Assembly: GCF_000264905.1 (NCBI RefSeq)
Contig: NW_006763155.1
Location: 147,871-211,870 of the forward strand
Length of the DNA stretch: 64,000 nucleotides
Direction: 5' to 3'
Source: Stereum hirsutum FP-91666 SS1
Taxonomy: Eukaryota; Basidiomycota; Agaricomycetes; Russulales; Stereaceae
This document shows positions 12,035-25,085 of the stretch, piece after piece; position 1 is the stretch's first letter; each line of letters begins with the position of its first letter. The position numbers and the translations under genes were made by a program. The notes beneath the pieces are model-generated. The model was not told the origin of the DNA, did not search any database, and saw only the letters and a list, made by a program, of their open reading frames with translations.

Positions 12035-14521
12035 CTAGTAAGCGAAGCGAAAGTCTAGGCGCTTATTACCCTCGTCCTTCGTGTTCTCGACGTAATCCGC
12101 TTGCTCCTAGATTACGCGTTGTGGCGTTCAATTAGCGGTAGGTAGAGAACCCAAATAAAGCATGGAGACGAACCTCTGGTGTCATTGAAGCCCAGATGGC
12201 ATCTCTTCGCCGATTTATGGTGCGATAGAAGAAGAATGTGAAGGCGTAGAAGCAGATGTTGAAGACTATAGACATATATGTTCAATGTCGCGGGGAAGAA
12301 AAGCAAATAAGAGCAAGAAACTGACCACAGACAACGATCAACACGAGATTTCCACGCTTGTCTGCATGACGGACGTTGAATCAGAAGAGGTCACGGCGTA
12401 TATCAGAAGAAAAAAAAGATAGACATACAGAGAGGTTTGTCATCGGCGCGGTATATATTGGACTGTGTGTCGACATCCGTCAGCGTTGCTCATCATCGTG
12501 GAAGGAAGGAACACAGCTTACAGAGATAACAGAGCTAAGCTGCACGAACATATTATACGCCGACGCAGAAACTGTCCTCGTCCTCACACTATACGAGTTC
12601 CTCGACGCCCACGCGACCTGCACCGGATGCGCATACGGATATCCGACCACGAGGAAAACGACGGCGTAGTAGACCCACTGCGACGTCTGTGACGTGAAGG
12701 ATTCCAGGGAGATGACGAGTGGTAGGACCCATATCTGCTGGAAGACTGTGGGGATGACGCGACTGTTCATTCGCTCGCTGACGAAAGTGACGGTGAGCAT
12801 CCCGATGACGCCGAGGACGCTCGCGGGGATCGTGAGGAGATTGGTTTGGATGGTCGTGAAACCGAGATTCTTCAGCGTGAGGGTCATATATTGCTGAGGA
12901 GGACTGGTGGGGACTAGCGATGGTGAGGGTCGAAATATTTCTTTCGGTCAGTAATCGACGACATCCATGGGCTGAGGGTCACGTACTCCCGAAAGTGAGG
13001 CCTAAGATATATAGGGGCCACAATTGCCAATCGCACAATGACCAGAATATCATCTTCATCGAGAGTCCTTGGCGGTTATGCATATCCGATTTCGTTGGAT
13101 CGTCTCGTAGGACCCTGCGTAGCTTTGTGAGTATAGCGCTAAGGAGATCCGATTCGACAGAAAAGTGGAGTAGTACCGACCTATTGACCACGATTATCTC
13201 CTCTCTGTTGCTCGTAGGGATGGAATAAGTAGAAATCAACTCGACAAAAAGAGTCGAACGTACCTCTCAGTAAACCAACCGTTAGGCCTGTACCATGTCC
13301 TAGTCTGAGTGGGACCAGGAGGCATCATGAAGAACGATGCGACGCCGATAATAAGCGTAATGAGGCCCTCAATCAAGAATAGATATCTCCATCCGGACTT
13401 CCCATGCAACCCGCGCAATTGGAGGATCCCGGTCGCCATAAACGCGCCCACTATCTCCGCAAGATAGTTCGACACCCAGAAGAAAGCGAGACGCATCGGG
13501 ACTACATAAATAGCGCAATAAGGCTCGTTCGCACGTCATTGAACATGGGACGGGAGCGGATGCACTTACGCTCCCTTTTGGTGTAGAAGTACGAGAGGTA
13601 GAGAACGACGTCTGGGATGAAGCCGCCTTGAAGTAGGCCGAGTAGAGCCCTAGCAGTACTATAAGCGTGTAATATGACCGTAAGGAGACTGCATGCTTAC
13701 CGTGTCGCTAGGAAGGTGCTCTTTCCTGTGATCCAGAACTGACTACAGGATACGATGCTCCATAGTACCATCTTAAAGGTACGTTAGATTAGGGGTGCAA
13801 TGTAAGACAGACAAGTCAACAGACCTGCGTAGGGATCCAAACGTCCGGACCAACCCTCTTCGAAATCAATTGCGACGGGAGTTCAGCGCTGTGTTAAGGC
13901 ATCAAGATATTATACGAGTTTCACTAGTGGTCAGACGCACCAGAAGAATGCTAATCGGAAGAGCATGAACCCGATATTATAGTCGTTGGTCGTCATGCCT
14001 AAGTCCCCGAGAAGGTTGTCGCTGTTCGCTTGCGATATGTTCGACCGATCCAGATCCAGAGAGGCAAACATCACAAACGCCCAAGCCATGACTCTCCAGT
14101 CGATCTTCCGAACGATGGCCTGAAGTAATAGATTGGTATCGAAGAGAGATGAAAACGCGACGACGAACGAACGCACCTTTTCCTCCCGCCAAGTCCATCG
14201 AGCGAGAGGGTCGAAACGATGCGCATTCTCGTACTGCGGCGGAGGGCGGTAAACCTCAAGGGTCAAAGGGTCGTCGAACACCGAAGGCTGAGTAGCGATT
14301 TCGTCGAGCCACCGGTTCGTAACGCCCTGGAATACCCGATCGGTACCATCGTCCAATGGCTGTCCGAGAGGAGGTATATAGTCATTAGATGGGGATTGGA
14401 TAGGTAGGTCGCCATTCTCTTTCTCCTCGAAGCTGTTCGTGGTTAGAGACGCGCGCGGAAGGGTCGGTAAAGCCGTGGTCATGACTGGGCGAGAAGAATC
14501 AGACGTGCAGGGGCCGTGCAC
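12035..14521 (-). CDS. MFS permease, Dal5/allantoate-type (anion:cation symporter family)
   Basis: This is a multi-exon membrane transporter gene. The first exon (14521 to 14177) encodes a soluble N-terminus rich in Pro/Ser. The following exons carry DLDRSNISQAN, typical of the loop after TM1 in this family, then ELPSQLISKRVGPDVWIP, ALLGLLQGGFIPDVVLYLSY and a GWRYLFLIEG segment. The last exon (12106-12035) reads EEQADYVENTKDEGNKRLDF and is joined to the preceding one across a 67-bp intron (12173-12107); this ending is typical of Dal5-like permeases. Substrates in the family include allantoate, ureidosuccinate, vitamins and small organic anions; the substrate here cannot be read from sequence. 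A TATA-like tract lies at about 14738-14756. No frame break was noticed. The function call is firm at family level only. Confidence 0.85.
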
Positions 14522-14599
14522 GAAGTGGACCTTGGGATAGCATCTTTATCATGGTAAGAACGATAATAACATCGAATGAGAGCGGAAAGAAAAGGTGCA

Positions 14600-16170
14600 C
14601 TCCCTAGAGCACAATTGCGCAATGAGAGACGCCACCGTTGACATCGGGCCCACCACTGTACATAAGTTCACGTGCAATACGTTTTGGTGCAAACGCGGGT
14701 GCTCGATGGTATCATTCAGGCTGCTTGTCCTGAAGCGCGATATAAATATATATCCTGTGAACTCGCCATTGGAGTGAGGAATTTCTGGCCCCATCGTAGC
14801 ACATCTGGTCCTTACTAGTCCCGCGGCACGTCCTCGTCATAGTCCGGTGAGCATGTGTTATACCATGTTATCCAGAGATACGCAAAGTGGGCAGGTCGGT
14901 CAGAGAGGAATATTGCATACCGCAGCGTAAATGTTGGTCTCCATCGCGCCCAATCAAGTGAATGGAAGCATACTTCTGATAGTTGTTCTTCGAGACATAT
15001 GACGTCGCACTCATACTGCAACATGTCCTTTCTTCAATACAGTAGCATACGAGCTCCCCGAACTGCCCTATTCTGTTCATTCCGGACGTCAAAGATAACC
15101 GAGCTCGCGCAAAAATCTCAAACATACCGATCTCATATACACCTATAACCCCGACCACAGGACCGGCGGCTCTGTGCCATTATCTGTATTCTTTTGAACC
15201 CTGGAGATAGAAGTGTGAACGACTGTATTGTTTTTGGCTCGTTGACACTACAGAGCGATGCGGCACCAGAGAGTGTAAATCTTGTGACTCGAATACCGAG
15301 GGGCAAGAAGTCGGAATGGTACTACTCACTACCTTAGCTTATAGATAGGCGGTGAAGGATGGCCGTATTATTGGGTGTCAGTCCGTCTAGCTACCATTCA
15401 AGCTCAAGCCTCTAGGTCAAAGCGTGGACTACGCACTCATAATGAGCGTAGGAGCGAAAGGAAGTCGACTAGGCGCCCATCACCGGACTGTGGAAGAACT
15501 CAAACCTTAACCCGAACATGGGGTTCATTTCGAACCGTCCGTCTTTGTGCCGTTTGCGATGCCTCTCTCTCCGTACTGTTCCCCTCTTTTCCCTCTCCAA
15601 GAGACTTTCAACATAGATGTCCCTTTGCATTAGTTCTGAACGCGATGGTGTTCATCCGTCATCAGTACTTTTTAGCCAGCAACGCCACTACTTATCCTCA
15701 TCTTTCAGGCCAAACTCTTCATTTCTGATTGCAGCGTCACAACGTCTTTTGCACAACACTACTCATCCGCTGGTTTGTGAACATGCCACACTGTGCGTAA
15801 AGCTTCTGGCAATGTATCCGATGTGCTCGACCCACATACTCATCTTGTCTCGGACGATTTGCGGACGACAATCATTAGATCCCCGTGTCTCATCGTCATC
15901 GCTCAATATGCTGACGAGAGTTCCTTGTTCGATCCCTCCCATCGGCTGTGTCACCGTCTACTGGATCTCCGCGTCGATCCCGGATTTACAGCCTGAAGTA
16001 GTCGGCGATGTGGGTCTGTGATATGCCTCCGGTCTCTTCTGAGGTCATGTCTTAAACCATCAGGCTCAAGCTCGAGATAAAAGGTAACAACTTCCGTATA
16101 TTCTTTTGCCCTCTCTCTACTGCATTCGTCTGCGTTACCCCTCTTTGCTCATATTCACCATTCGTAGCAT
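14600..16170. other. Intergenic region between divergent MFS genes
   Basis: About 1.6 kb separates the two divergently transcribed transporter genes. I saw no domain-bearing frame. It holds the likely promoters: TATA-like ATATAAATATATATCC near 14738 for the minus-strand gene, and a C/T-rich leader with GATAAAAGG near 16073 for the plus-strand gene. Confidence 0.5.
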
Positions 16171-16176
16171 CCCTTT

Positions 16177-18614
16177 ATGATGGTTATTCATCGCAGTCCC
16201 AGTGCGACCGACCCGTCCCATCACAGCCCCGCCTTTCTCACTTCATCCGATGCCACTTTCCCACCAGAGTCTTCGCCTAACACGCTTCAAACGACCTCCA
16301 CTCCGGAGCCGAGACCATCCTCGTCTTCATCGCGCACGCGTTTCCACAGAGACAACGACAACGATCGGGATTCAGCAACCCTAATCGAAGAGACTGCTCG
16401 TCGATCTGGAGAAGTTGAAGAAGCTCCGGAGAGGGAGATGGAACGATATGGAGGGGACGATCCAAGGGACCCTGAAGAGGAGGAATGGAACGTGTCTAAA
16501 AACCGGAAGGGTAGTGATCGCGCGACGGAAGAGAGAGTTTGTGTCGAGGAGGAGCAGACCGAATGTGGAGCCGGGTGGGAGGAGGAGAAGGAAAAGGATC
16601 CGAATCTGGTGGGATGGGATGGTCCAGACGATCCTGAGAATCCGCAGAACTGGAGTAAGACGTATAAGTGCTTCGTCACGGGTATATGCGCGATTATCAC
16701 CTTCAACGTGTACGTCCCTGTCTCCATAGTCAACGGATTCGTAGCACTGATACCAATGTGCGTTATCTAAAAGTACATTTGCATCGTCTGCACCGTCCAC
16801 GGCTGCGAGTTTTATCGCGGAAGAGTTCAATTCCTCCGCCGAAGTCTCGTATCTCGTCACATCTGTTTTCCTACTGTATGTCCCTCCTGTTACCCCCGTT
16901 TTTCTTCCTTAACCTACCTACCATAGTGGCTACTGCTTCGGTCCCATCTTCTGGGGCCCAGGCTCCGAACTCTTCGGTCGCAAACCCATCTACATCGTCC
17001 CTCTCACCTGTTACACCCTCCTCTTCCTCGGGCAGGCTCTGGCTCACAACATGGCCACACTCCTCGTCACCCGCTTTCTCGGGGGGTTCTTTGCCTGCAG
17101 TCCGTTAACGAACGGTGGAGGATTACTGGCCGATATGTGGGATCCGGTGGGGAGAGGACCTGCGACAGGGGCGTTTACGGCGGTTTTATTCCTAGGTCCG
17201 AGTTTGGGGCCTCTAGTGGCGGGATTGTGAGTGTCTCTCTTTCAGAATGCATGGTTGAGGATTGACGTTGGTGGTTGGATAGTATCGTGGAGAGCTCTCT
17301 AGGTTGGCGGTGGGTCTTTTGGGTGATGATGATTTTCGCGGGAGCCGTCACCATACTCGCGGCGTTGTGCATGCCCGAAACGTACGCGCCAGCAATCCTC
17401 CATGCCAAGGTACGTTATTTTCCGTCCGTCCAACCACAGTCTTCCCCGTCGCTCATGATTTCTCCAGGCCAAACGTCTTCGTAAAGCATCACCCTCCAAC
17501 AAGTCCCTCTACGCTGAATCCGAAAGGCAAGATTGGACTCTCAAGCCACTGCTACACAGGACGCTCTACAGGCCATTCGTCATGCTCGCCAGCGAACCTA
17601 TTCTGCTATTGGTGACGATCTATTTGAGTGCAATCTACGGCGTGCTTTACGGACGTACGTACCCCTCACCCGGCGTCCCAATCAATCGTCGTCGTACTCA
17701 CTTCGTTGCGCACAGTCTTCGAAGCCTTCCCCATCATCTTCATCGAACGCCACAACCTCTCCATCTCCCAAAACGGCCTCATTTTCCTCAGCCTCGCAAT
17801 CGGCGCCACCCTCGGCGCCCTCACCAACCAACTTCTCCTCAACCACTACCCCTACTACATGACGCACTACCGCGGTTACCCGCCGCCCGAGAAACGCCTC
17901 TATGGAGCGATGATTGCGGGTCCGAGTTTGGTTGTGGGCAGTTTGTGGCTGGGGTGGTCGGGGCAGTATGAGAGTGTACCGTGGTATGTGCCGGCGTTGA
18001 GTGGGGTGTTGATCGGGGCGGGGATTATTTTGATTTTCATTTCGTTTTTGGTGCGTTCTTTTGCCCCTTATCCCAGTTGGGAAACCCGCAAATCAGTTTT
18101 AACCTCTTCTTTTCATCAGAGCTACCTCATCGACACGTATATGATGTATGCCGCCTCCGCATTCGCTGCAAATACCATCATTCGTTCCGCTGTCGGCGCC
18201 GCATTCCCGCTCTTCACTGTCCAAATGTATCACAAAGTGCGTGACACCTCCCTCCCCTCTCCTTCCTGTTCTTCCTCCTCAGTTCTTAACCGAACCGTCT
18301 GTTTCGTAGCTCGGCATCAACTGGTCATCCACCCTCATCGCCGGTATCGCCCTCCTACTCGCCCCCATTCCGTTTCTGTTCTTCAAGTACGGAGCGAGGA
18401 TCAGGCAGGGGAGTCGATTTGCGCCTTGTACGGTACGATTTGTTCCTTTCCTTTTTGGGAGTGTCGATTGGTGCTGATGTTATGCGTGATCGAAACGAAG
18501 GACCTTCAAATCAAGAAAGAGATCGAGGAGGAAGAAGCTGTGGCGAGGGAGAAGGAGCAGGGCGTTAAGGTGAAGGGTGGTGCGGACGTCGTTGAACGAG
18601 GTGTGGAAGTTTGA
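16177..18614 (+). CDS. MFS transporter, DHA1-type (polyamine/drug:H+ antiporter family)
   Basis: A nine-exon model gives one open frame of about 649 residues. Exons: 16177-16757, 16810-16875, 16927-17226, 17283-17409, 17468-17654, 17716-18050, 18120-18236, 18310-18432, 18501-18614. The first ~150 residues are a charged Ser/Glu-rich cytoplasmic tail ending in PDDPENPQNWSKTYK, a hallmark before TM1 of fungal DHA1 transporters. Later exons show GYCFGPIFWGPGSELFGRK (motif A region), TRFLGGFFACSPLTNGGG (motif C region) and SLGWRWVFW. Such proteins export drugs, polyamines or metabolites through the plasma membrane. All intron phases match. It is head-to-head with the Dal5-like permease. The substrate is not predictable. 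Confidence 0.88.
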
Positions 18615-19069
18615 GACGACACAACGAGATCATTCGCCCAAGTGCAAGACGACGTGTGTTTTGAGAGTCCGTGCTACGTCTTTGTGCGAGTATGGCGCTG
18701 CTTTCAGCAACTTTGAAGAGCACTACGCTCTGGACATGTTGGGCATACTGAGGTCGATCGCAAGTTTCACGGATGTTTCATTCAATAGCATGCGAGTGCA
18801 TGTGTACATATCCCATTTACCGCTACAGATCTCAGTCAAAGACATCGACTTTCCTTCGAGAACATAGCCTGTACCCGTGAGATTGTGGGATCCGATGGTG
18901 GAAAGCACCTAAGTACTCCTATGCAGAAATGAGGACTGGAGTGATCACTTTGTGCTCTCATGGTACGCCTCGTCAAAACAAATGCATAGCGCAGCCATGA
19001 AGGCGTAGTCGACACCCGGTGCAATTGCCACCGTGTACTATTTATCAACACAAGATTGAGAGGTCAGTA

Positions 19070-20028
19070 TTAATATTGCATAGGGAACGCCGCACTGAAC
19101 AAAGGGGCAGATGGGCGGTGCGAGAACGTGGAAATGATAAAGACATCCACTTGGTAGAGAAGACAGAACCAAGGAGGAAATAAACGAGAGACAAAGAGGC
19201 AGCTCACCGTCCTTTTCCCATCATATTTTCCTCCATCCGGATCTCGCATCGATTCCGTAATATGTCCCAACACTTTGTCAGTCCCCGCGACTGCGATTGT
19301 TGCCGAACTAAATGCATATACAACGATATCAATGAAGCCCAAAATCAACGAAAGAAGTTGCTTCAAGACGGAAGTCGCAAGACTAATATAGAAGAAGAAA
19401 TAAGAAACTCACGTTCCAGACCAATTTCCCTTGCATTCAAGCTCCAACTCGCCCGAATGTTCGGAAGACTGGGCGTTGGAGGCAGCAGCAACGAGGTTTT
19501 GGAGGGAGATTGTCATGCGGAAAGCGGACACTGCAAAAATTCAGAGAATATTTCAGCCCCCACGTTCTAGACAATTGAAATATACGCACTCGAGAACTTC
19601 TTCAGGGCCGTACAAAGATGGGTACCATCCATTGCCTCAAAGCCCTGCTTCACCTGACTCGCTGGCATGGCCCGAACGGTGAACAATGGCGTCCCCTGCG
19701 CGTCTCTAAACTCTGAATGACATAGAGGTTAGCGTTCCATAAACACATACATACATCACCTCGATCCCTTCTCTCACGGGCTCGGGGAGAAAGGGTGCAA
19801 TATCGCACCTTTCTTATTGGTGAAACTACCACCCTTGCAATGGCAGGTCAGCACCTGCTGTCCAGCCTCGTTCTTTATCGCGATATCCACGTCTTTGAAA
19901 CTCGAAAATTTCTCCTTCATGTGCAGCGTCTCGATGTTCGGGCTGCAGAAGGAGGCATTGAAACCAATAAGGGGATCAAAAGGCTCCAAAATGACTTGGT
20001 AAGGCGCTGATTTTCCAAATATACCCAT
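19070..20028 (-). CDS. LOR (LURP-one-related, tubby-C-like) protein, copy B
   Basis: This is the best-preserved LOR copy. Exon 1 starts MGIFGKSAPYQVILEPFDP and includes GFNASFCSPNIETLHMKEK. It ends at 19809, and the frame continues through 19712-19590 (PLFTVRAMPASQ, then DGTHLCTALKKFS), 19530-19413 (AFRMTISLQNL, ELECKGNWSG) and 19307-19208 (TSATIAVAGTDKVLGHITES). Junction positions and phases match the copy at 55 kb. The family's usual ending (a VTVAPGVD-like strand) is not recognisable, so the last exon, downstream of 19208, is unresolved. LOR proteins fold as a beta-barrel around a central helix; the fungal ligand or role is unknown. A TATA-like ATAAATATAG on the minus strand lies about 90 bp upstream. 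It may be functional, but a degenerate C-terminus cannot be excluded. Confidence 0.65.
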
Positions 20029-20493
20029 TGTGTGTCTTATCGATTAGCGAAGTTCAAGGCGTAGGTTGGGTGGATGGTGAGAGGGGGATTGATCGGATGA
20101 GACGTGATGCGGCAGGCTATATTTATGTGATCTCGAGGCTGCCTCGAAGGGCAGCAGCTGTTACAGTGCCACATTCATCGGATGCGGCGATGAATGTCGC
20201 TGTGCTGATGATCTCAAGTTAGAAGGGTGTACTGCAGTGACGGACAAGACCAAAATGACTCGGACGCTGTGCTACCTGTGATCCGAAGTTCTCCGAACCT
20301 CCGCTGAGACTTCGTCTATGAAGACGCGAAAACGAACGCTCACGCTTATTTCGTACCATTCGGCAGGAAGAAGTTCGGTCTCAAAGGCTCTCATTTTACA
20401 TGGGTACTGAACTGGTAGGATTGGTTGAATTCGAAGAGCACATAACGCTTGGAATCGGAACTATACGAGTGGCTATAACTGAACTCACAGGTG

Positions 20494-22792
20494 TCATAGC
20501 GCAGACTCAACTAAATGCTTGGCTGCTTCGGATCGAGGGCGTATGATACACGGGAATGGCGATGGACGTCTGTGCACCAATACAGCGTCGTCAGCTGATA
20601 CTAACCGCAGGAGGCAGAAAATAGCGTGAAGTGGGGACATACGAGATAGCACCGGCCTCGAAAGACAGCGGAGGGGGGTGTTTCTCATCGACGGGAGAGA
20701 TCGTGAAGACGGCCAGCATTTGAGCGATGACTATCCAGAGGGAGTCTTCGGCGAACAGTTTTCCGGGACAAACTCTAGAGAAAGACGCATATCAGCACAA
20801 TCACGGCGAAGTAGGAACGGTGATTGAGGATGGACGTACCGCCGCCCAAATCCAAATGCGATGCGTGACGGGTCAGTCGATCGGCTGCAGTCGAACTTAC
20901 CGTTCACGATGTACCGTTCAGGCATGAACATTTCTGGCTCGGGATAGAGGGATGGGTCGCTCATAAGTCCACTATAGCACCAGGTAATGATTTGAGCATG
21001 TCAGTCAACTAGACGGTCAGCATGCAAAGAGTGACTCAGTAAACTCACTCTATATTGACCATGACCATCGATCCCGCAGGGATATGATAGCCCTTGTACT
21101 CATCGTCTTGTTTGAGCTGACGTGGTACGCCTGGCATCGCTATCTATTGGCATGTAAGGAGGAACTCAAACGAAGTAGAGACGTACCCACGACTCCCGGT
21201 GGGTGGAACCGTAGCACCTCTTTCATCATACCGGTCACGTACGGGAGATTTGGTCGATCCTCGAAACAAGGCAGTCTATCATTTCCCACGACTCTGTCGA
21301 GCTCGTCTTGTGCTTTTCTCATTGCAGATGGGTTCAGGACCATAGCGAGGATGAAGCTAAGGCTACTCGACGTCGACTATATCCGTTACATAGTCAATGA
21401 TGAGGAGAGGAGTAAGAAAGATTGCACGTCTGAGTAATGCATAAGACGTACTGTTTCTGCGGCACCTATATTATTCATGTCATGTTTGGAAGTGTCCGAG
21501 GAGTGGTACCTAAACATGCATACCTCCGTAGGCCACAGCGGCGCAATCACGAATCAATTCCTCTGCTTCTTGGGTGCCGTTCTCCCCGAGATCTTGCAAA
21601 AGGTTCCCGACGACAGATGGGCGAGGATGGCCCTTAGTCTTCGGAAATAACGGGCCATACAATCAGAGTTGGGAAAAAGAGAGCGTAGAGTTGATCTACG
21701 TACAAGCTGAAGTTTCGCTTCCTCGAAGGGTCCATTGCGCAACTCCTCGAGATCGCTCCTCCATTTTCGGATGATAGAGATTGAATTCAGGCCTCCGAAT
21801 AATGACATAAAAGAACGAACTGGTCGATGAGCGAAAAGGGGCAACGAGAGTTAGCACAAGCAATGAAAACGGTGGATAGCAGATAGCGAGGAAGTGAACA
21901 GCTAACCGAGCGAGACCGGGTTGATGATCCATAATGGAGGGCTTAACGCGATGGAAACCGCGTTCATGACTCTTTCGGCAACAACGATGAGGTGATCATT
22001 CGGCGATGTGACCGAAATGCCATATGTAACATCTATAACGACCTGTGTTGCACGTCTGTCCGAGGAAACCACGACAAGAAACCGTTAGGTTAGTATCTAA
22101 AGGAGGGAACAAGCATTTCTATTTCACTCACAACGCTATGTGTTCGACGAACCCATTCGGGTCTTTCAGAAGGCTTTGCAGTAGTTCTGCATTTGACGCA
22201 GTTTGTGATGCTTGATAAGCTCGTAAGGCAGAGCCGTTACTGAACTTGCTAGTAAATAACTTCCTCAGAGTCGCCCACTCATCTCCGAAGGGCTTGAAGC
22301 CGAGGTTCCATTGATGTCCTATACTGACGAGTTCCGTAGGAATGACAGATATATTAGCTACAGGTGAATATTGAGTGATTGGTGGAGAATACGCACAGAT
22401 TCATCATCGGGAACTCAGGTCTATCGGAGTAGATCGTGTACCGCCGTTCCATGAGCTCCGTCGCAGCCTCGAAAGAATTCAAAATGATAAGTGGGCGACG
22501 AAGGAGTCTAACGTAGACAATGTCGCCTGTCCATGCACGAGTGGCGATCGTTGAGCATGATCCTCTATTTACTTGACGATAAATGAGAGGACACACCATA
22601 TGTCCGCCCCCATTGAGAAAACGTCGCCGATTCATCTTTGCGAGGCATATCCAGGATGTTGCCAATGAGAGGCCATGGCTTTGGTCCAGGTGGAAGCGCA
22701 TGGCGGGAAGGAAACTGTAGAAGGGAGTAAAGAACAAAGAGGATTATACAAAGCAGAAGAGCAAACGACGGTGTGAGCTCAAACCACATCAC
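20494..22792 (-). CDS. Cytochrome P450 monooxygenase (fungal CYP64-like)
   Basis: Haem-thiolate enzyme, expected to be ER-anchored and to hydroxylate a small lipophilic substrate with NADPH-P450 reductase. The start at 22792 gives a hydrophobic anchor ([18 protein letters not shown]) followed by the proline hinge [13 protein letters not shown]. Downstream exons show [37 protein letters not shown], an I-helix segment [26 protein letters not shown], the K-helix ExxR in [12 protein letters not shown], and [13 protein letters not shown]. The haem loop [18 protein letters not shown] is split by an intron. The C-terminal exon ends [18 protein letters not shown] before the stop at 20494. About ten or more short introns are needed. 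Resemblance to O-methylsterigmatocystin-oxidoreductase-like basidiomycete P450s is from memory of the family; the substrate is unknown. A TATA-like CTATAAG on the minus strand lies about 70 bp upstream. Confidence 0.85.
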
Positions 22793-22979
22793 GACAATCC
22801 CGATGATTGCAGGAAGTGGATGAAAGGGAAGACGGGTTGTGGGAAAGGCACTTCATCCTTCGCACTTATAGGCCAGCGTCTATCGCCTTGATTTTCACAG
22901 CCAGGAAGAGTAGTCGTTCCGACGGCAAACAAGCGAATCACTAGAACAAGTACTAAAGATACCGGGGTATAGCCTGGTC

Positions 22980-24080
22980 ATGTTACTGTGCTCAAGTGGT
23001 CGCGGAGAGCTGTAACGCCATGGAGGGTACCACACATCAAGACCTGATACCGCGCACAGAAGAGTCCTTCAAACGAACCATTCGTCATGCGGTACTTGCA
23101 CTAGCGTAACAATCGCGCGCTCTGCTGTAACAAAAAAGGGAAAAATCTCCCCATAATTCCTCATGTACGGTTGAGATAGAAGATTAAAAAAGACAATCAG
23201 AAAGACCATCATCAATCGAACGTCGAGAACACGCCGAGGTCTGTTCCTGACTTCCTATCATTGGTCACGCAAGGTTCCCCAGACCATCAGGATTCAGCGA
23301 TCCAAGCGCAGGCAGGCCTAACTCACCACCGGCATGATACCCTTCCATGCACGTTGGAGTTTGCAATCCGAAAGAGCCGAAATGTGAAAAACATACGACA
23401 TCATCTATGAGAAGTCAGAGTTTGGGCGCGATTGTGCGTCCTTCGATAAAGCCATCCGAGGTTGGTTCGTGTGGGAAACAGGAAAACGTGAGAAGTGTAT
23501 CGCGAATGATGACGGATATTATCAGAAAATTCGCCTTCCAGGGGGCAGGGCTTGACCGTGCGGTGCGGACGAAAATGCTTGAGACAAACGGCAAAGCCCG
23601 GTGAGGTCCCGACCACAAGGTGGCGAATCTCGTCTCCAGAAACTGGTCCATATCCAGCCTTGCACCCCATCTCAGATCCACGGCGGTCCATCGTCTAATG
23701 TGATGTTGAGTGGCCATAGAGCGTCTGTATTAGCAGCCAACGCAGCTGAGGCCTAAGTATGTGTCCAGAGGAACCCAAGCAAGGACTCTGGTGAGGTCGC
23801 CGACCGCCGTTTGGGAGATGAGAAGGACGTTGACCCGGTCCGAACAGACGTTGGATGAGGAGCGATAAATGCCAAAGGGTGGACAGTAGCAGCGATATAA
23901 AACGATTGATAAAACTGCTGTTGTGTGTATTGAAGAGGGCTGTCAGAAATATCGTCTAGGATGCGGGCGTGTGCGAACCTTCAAATAACCGCGTCCTCTC
24001 TTGCCTCAATCGACAACGCTAGTCCAGTGGGCTTGAACAAAGTGCTCAAAGTACAGGAATAAGGGGTGCAAGACAAACGG
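22980..24080. other. No supportable gene
   Basis: Frames such as 23415-23717 (-) have no recognised motif and no clear splice-linked continuation. Part of this stretch may be the decayed downstream half of LOR copy C. Confidence 0.4.
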
Positions 24081-24085
24081 AGGAC

Positions 24086-24500
24086 TTACAGACAAATCCC
24101 GTCCATATCCTCGATAAGCTGCCTGTGGTGAAAAGCGATTACTGTGTTTCGGAGCATATGAAGCTGCGTCTGGTGTTTGCGAGCTCTGTAGTGGGCAGAG
24201 AACAAGGTCAGTTCGAGGAGAGAGATAGGAGATCGTCGCACAGATGATCGGCGGTGCAGCAGAGTGCTCACCTCAGGGGAGAAAGAGTGAAAGATGCGTA
24301 GTAGAAGAGGGAAAGATTGCTGAAAGAAAGGTGGAAGTGCACGTATATCTCCCAACTAAATGTGTCCCCAGGAAAAACCATCTCACTCGACCGTATGCAT
24401 GCTGAGTACACTATCCAACTCCTCATATTCTCCGTCATGGCCAGTATCTCGAGAGGCAGAGCGATAGAAGCCGCATTGATGGCTAGCAGCGGATGCGAGG
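24086..24500 (-). pseudogene. LOR copy C, decayed
   Basis: Two separated minus-strand segments match other LOR copies. About 24490-24410 reads NAASIALPLEILAMTENMRSW, against NAAFCAPHVGTLIMKENIWSF in the 55-kb copy. About 24150-24086 reads LRNTVIAFHHRQLIEDMDG, against ARNKVVAFHNTQLIDATDG. The second piece is followed by GTAAGT where the others continue into the CTVKKKFS strand. The segments lie in different frames and I could not join them into an intact model. An upstream module copy lies at 24711-24790 in the expected orientation. Confidence 0.5.
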
Positions 24501-24710
24501 GCTTTAACAAAGTGAGATGGGATATCAGAGGAGACCTGTCTTGCTTTGTGATGTACGTAGAGCTGCCAGTGGAATGGCGAAGAAGAGGTAAATCGTACAT
24601 TGGGAATCATTCTCTAGACCCACGCCCACTTGTGGTGCATTTCGAGGCAGAGTAGAAACATTGGGGGCACCGAGGCGAGCAAGTCAAGGTTAGAGGCAGA
24701 CATCGACGTG

Positions 24711-24790
24711 GAAGACGAGGCGGTGTGGCGAGAGTGAAAAATGATGTGGCGCGTTCGGTCGAACCCGGAGCCGGGTGGTCCGATTTGATT
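24711..24790 (+). promoter_or_regulatory. LOR-associated upstream module, copy B
   Basis: The sequence reads GAGGCGGTGTGGCGAGAGTG, then ATGATGTGGCGCG, then CCCGGAGCCGGGTGGTCCGA. It sits upstream of LOR copy C with the same relative orientation as the other modules. Only the TGTGGCG core and the CCGG-rich part are well preserved. Confidence 0.45.
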
Positions 24791-24975
24791 TCATCCTGTG
24801 AGTACCGGCACTCACCTATTGCGGGCTGGTTCAAAGTCCGCTGTGCCGCGTCTCGCTTACTTCCGTAGCCGAGTGGCTGCAGGCTGTCACCTACGAACGC
24901 AGATTTAAAGGCAACAACGAGCATAGTGATACTCCATAAAACTACGCATAAAATCATCTAAAATGCTTCCCTTTC

Positions 24976-25085
24976 ATTTGGTTGCGACAGAATTTTCTAA
25001 TTTCTGCGTGAACGAACTGCACGACGGACCACACGCTCATATCAAATCACTCGAAGAGAGTGAAAACATTCTGTCGCGACCAAAT
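24976..25085. mobile_element. ~110-bp MITE-like hairpin
   Basis: The left arm ATTTGGTTGCGACAGAATTTT (24976-24996; first 20 bases best matched) is the imperfect reverse complement of the right arm at 25063-25085, which includes TTCTGTCGCGACCAAAT. The short, non-coding interior and strong terminal symmetry fit a miniature inverted-repeat element. Flanking target duplication was not confirmed. Confidence 0.55.
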
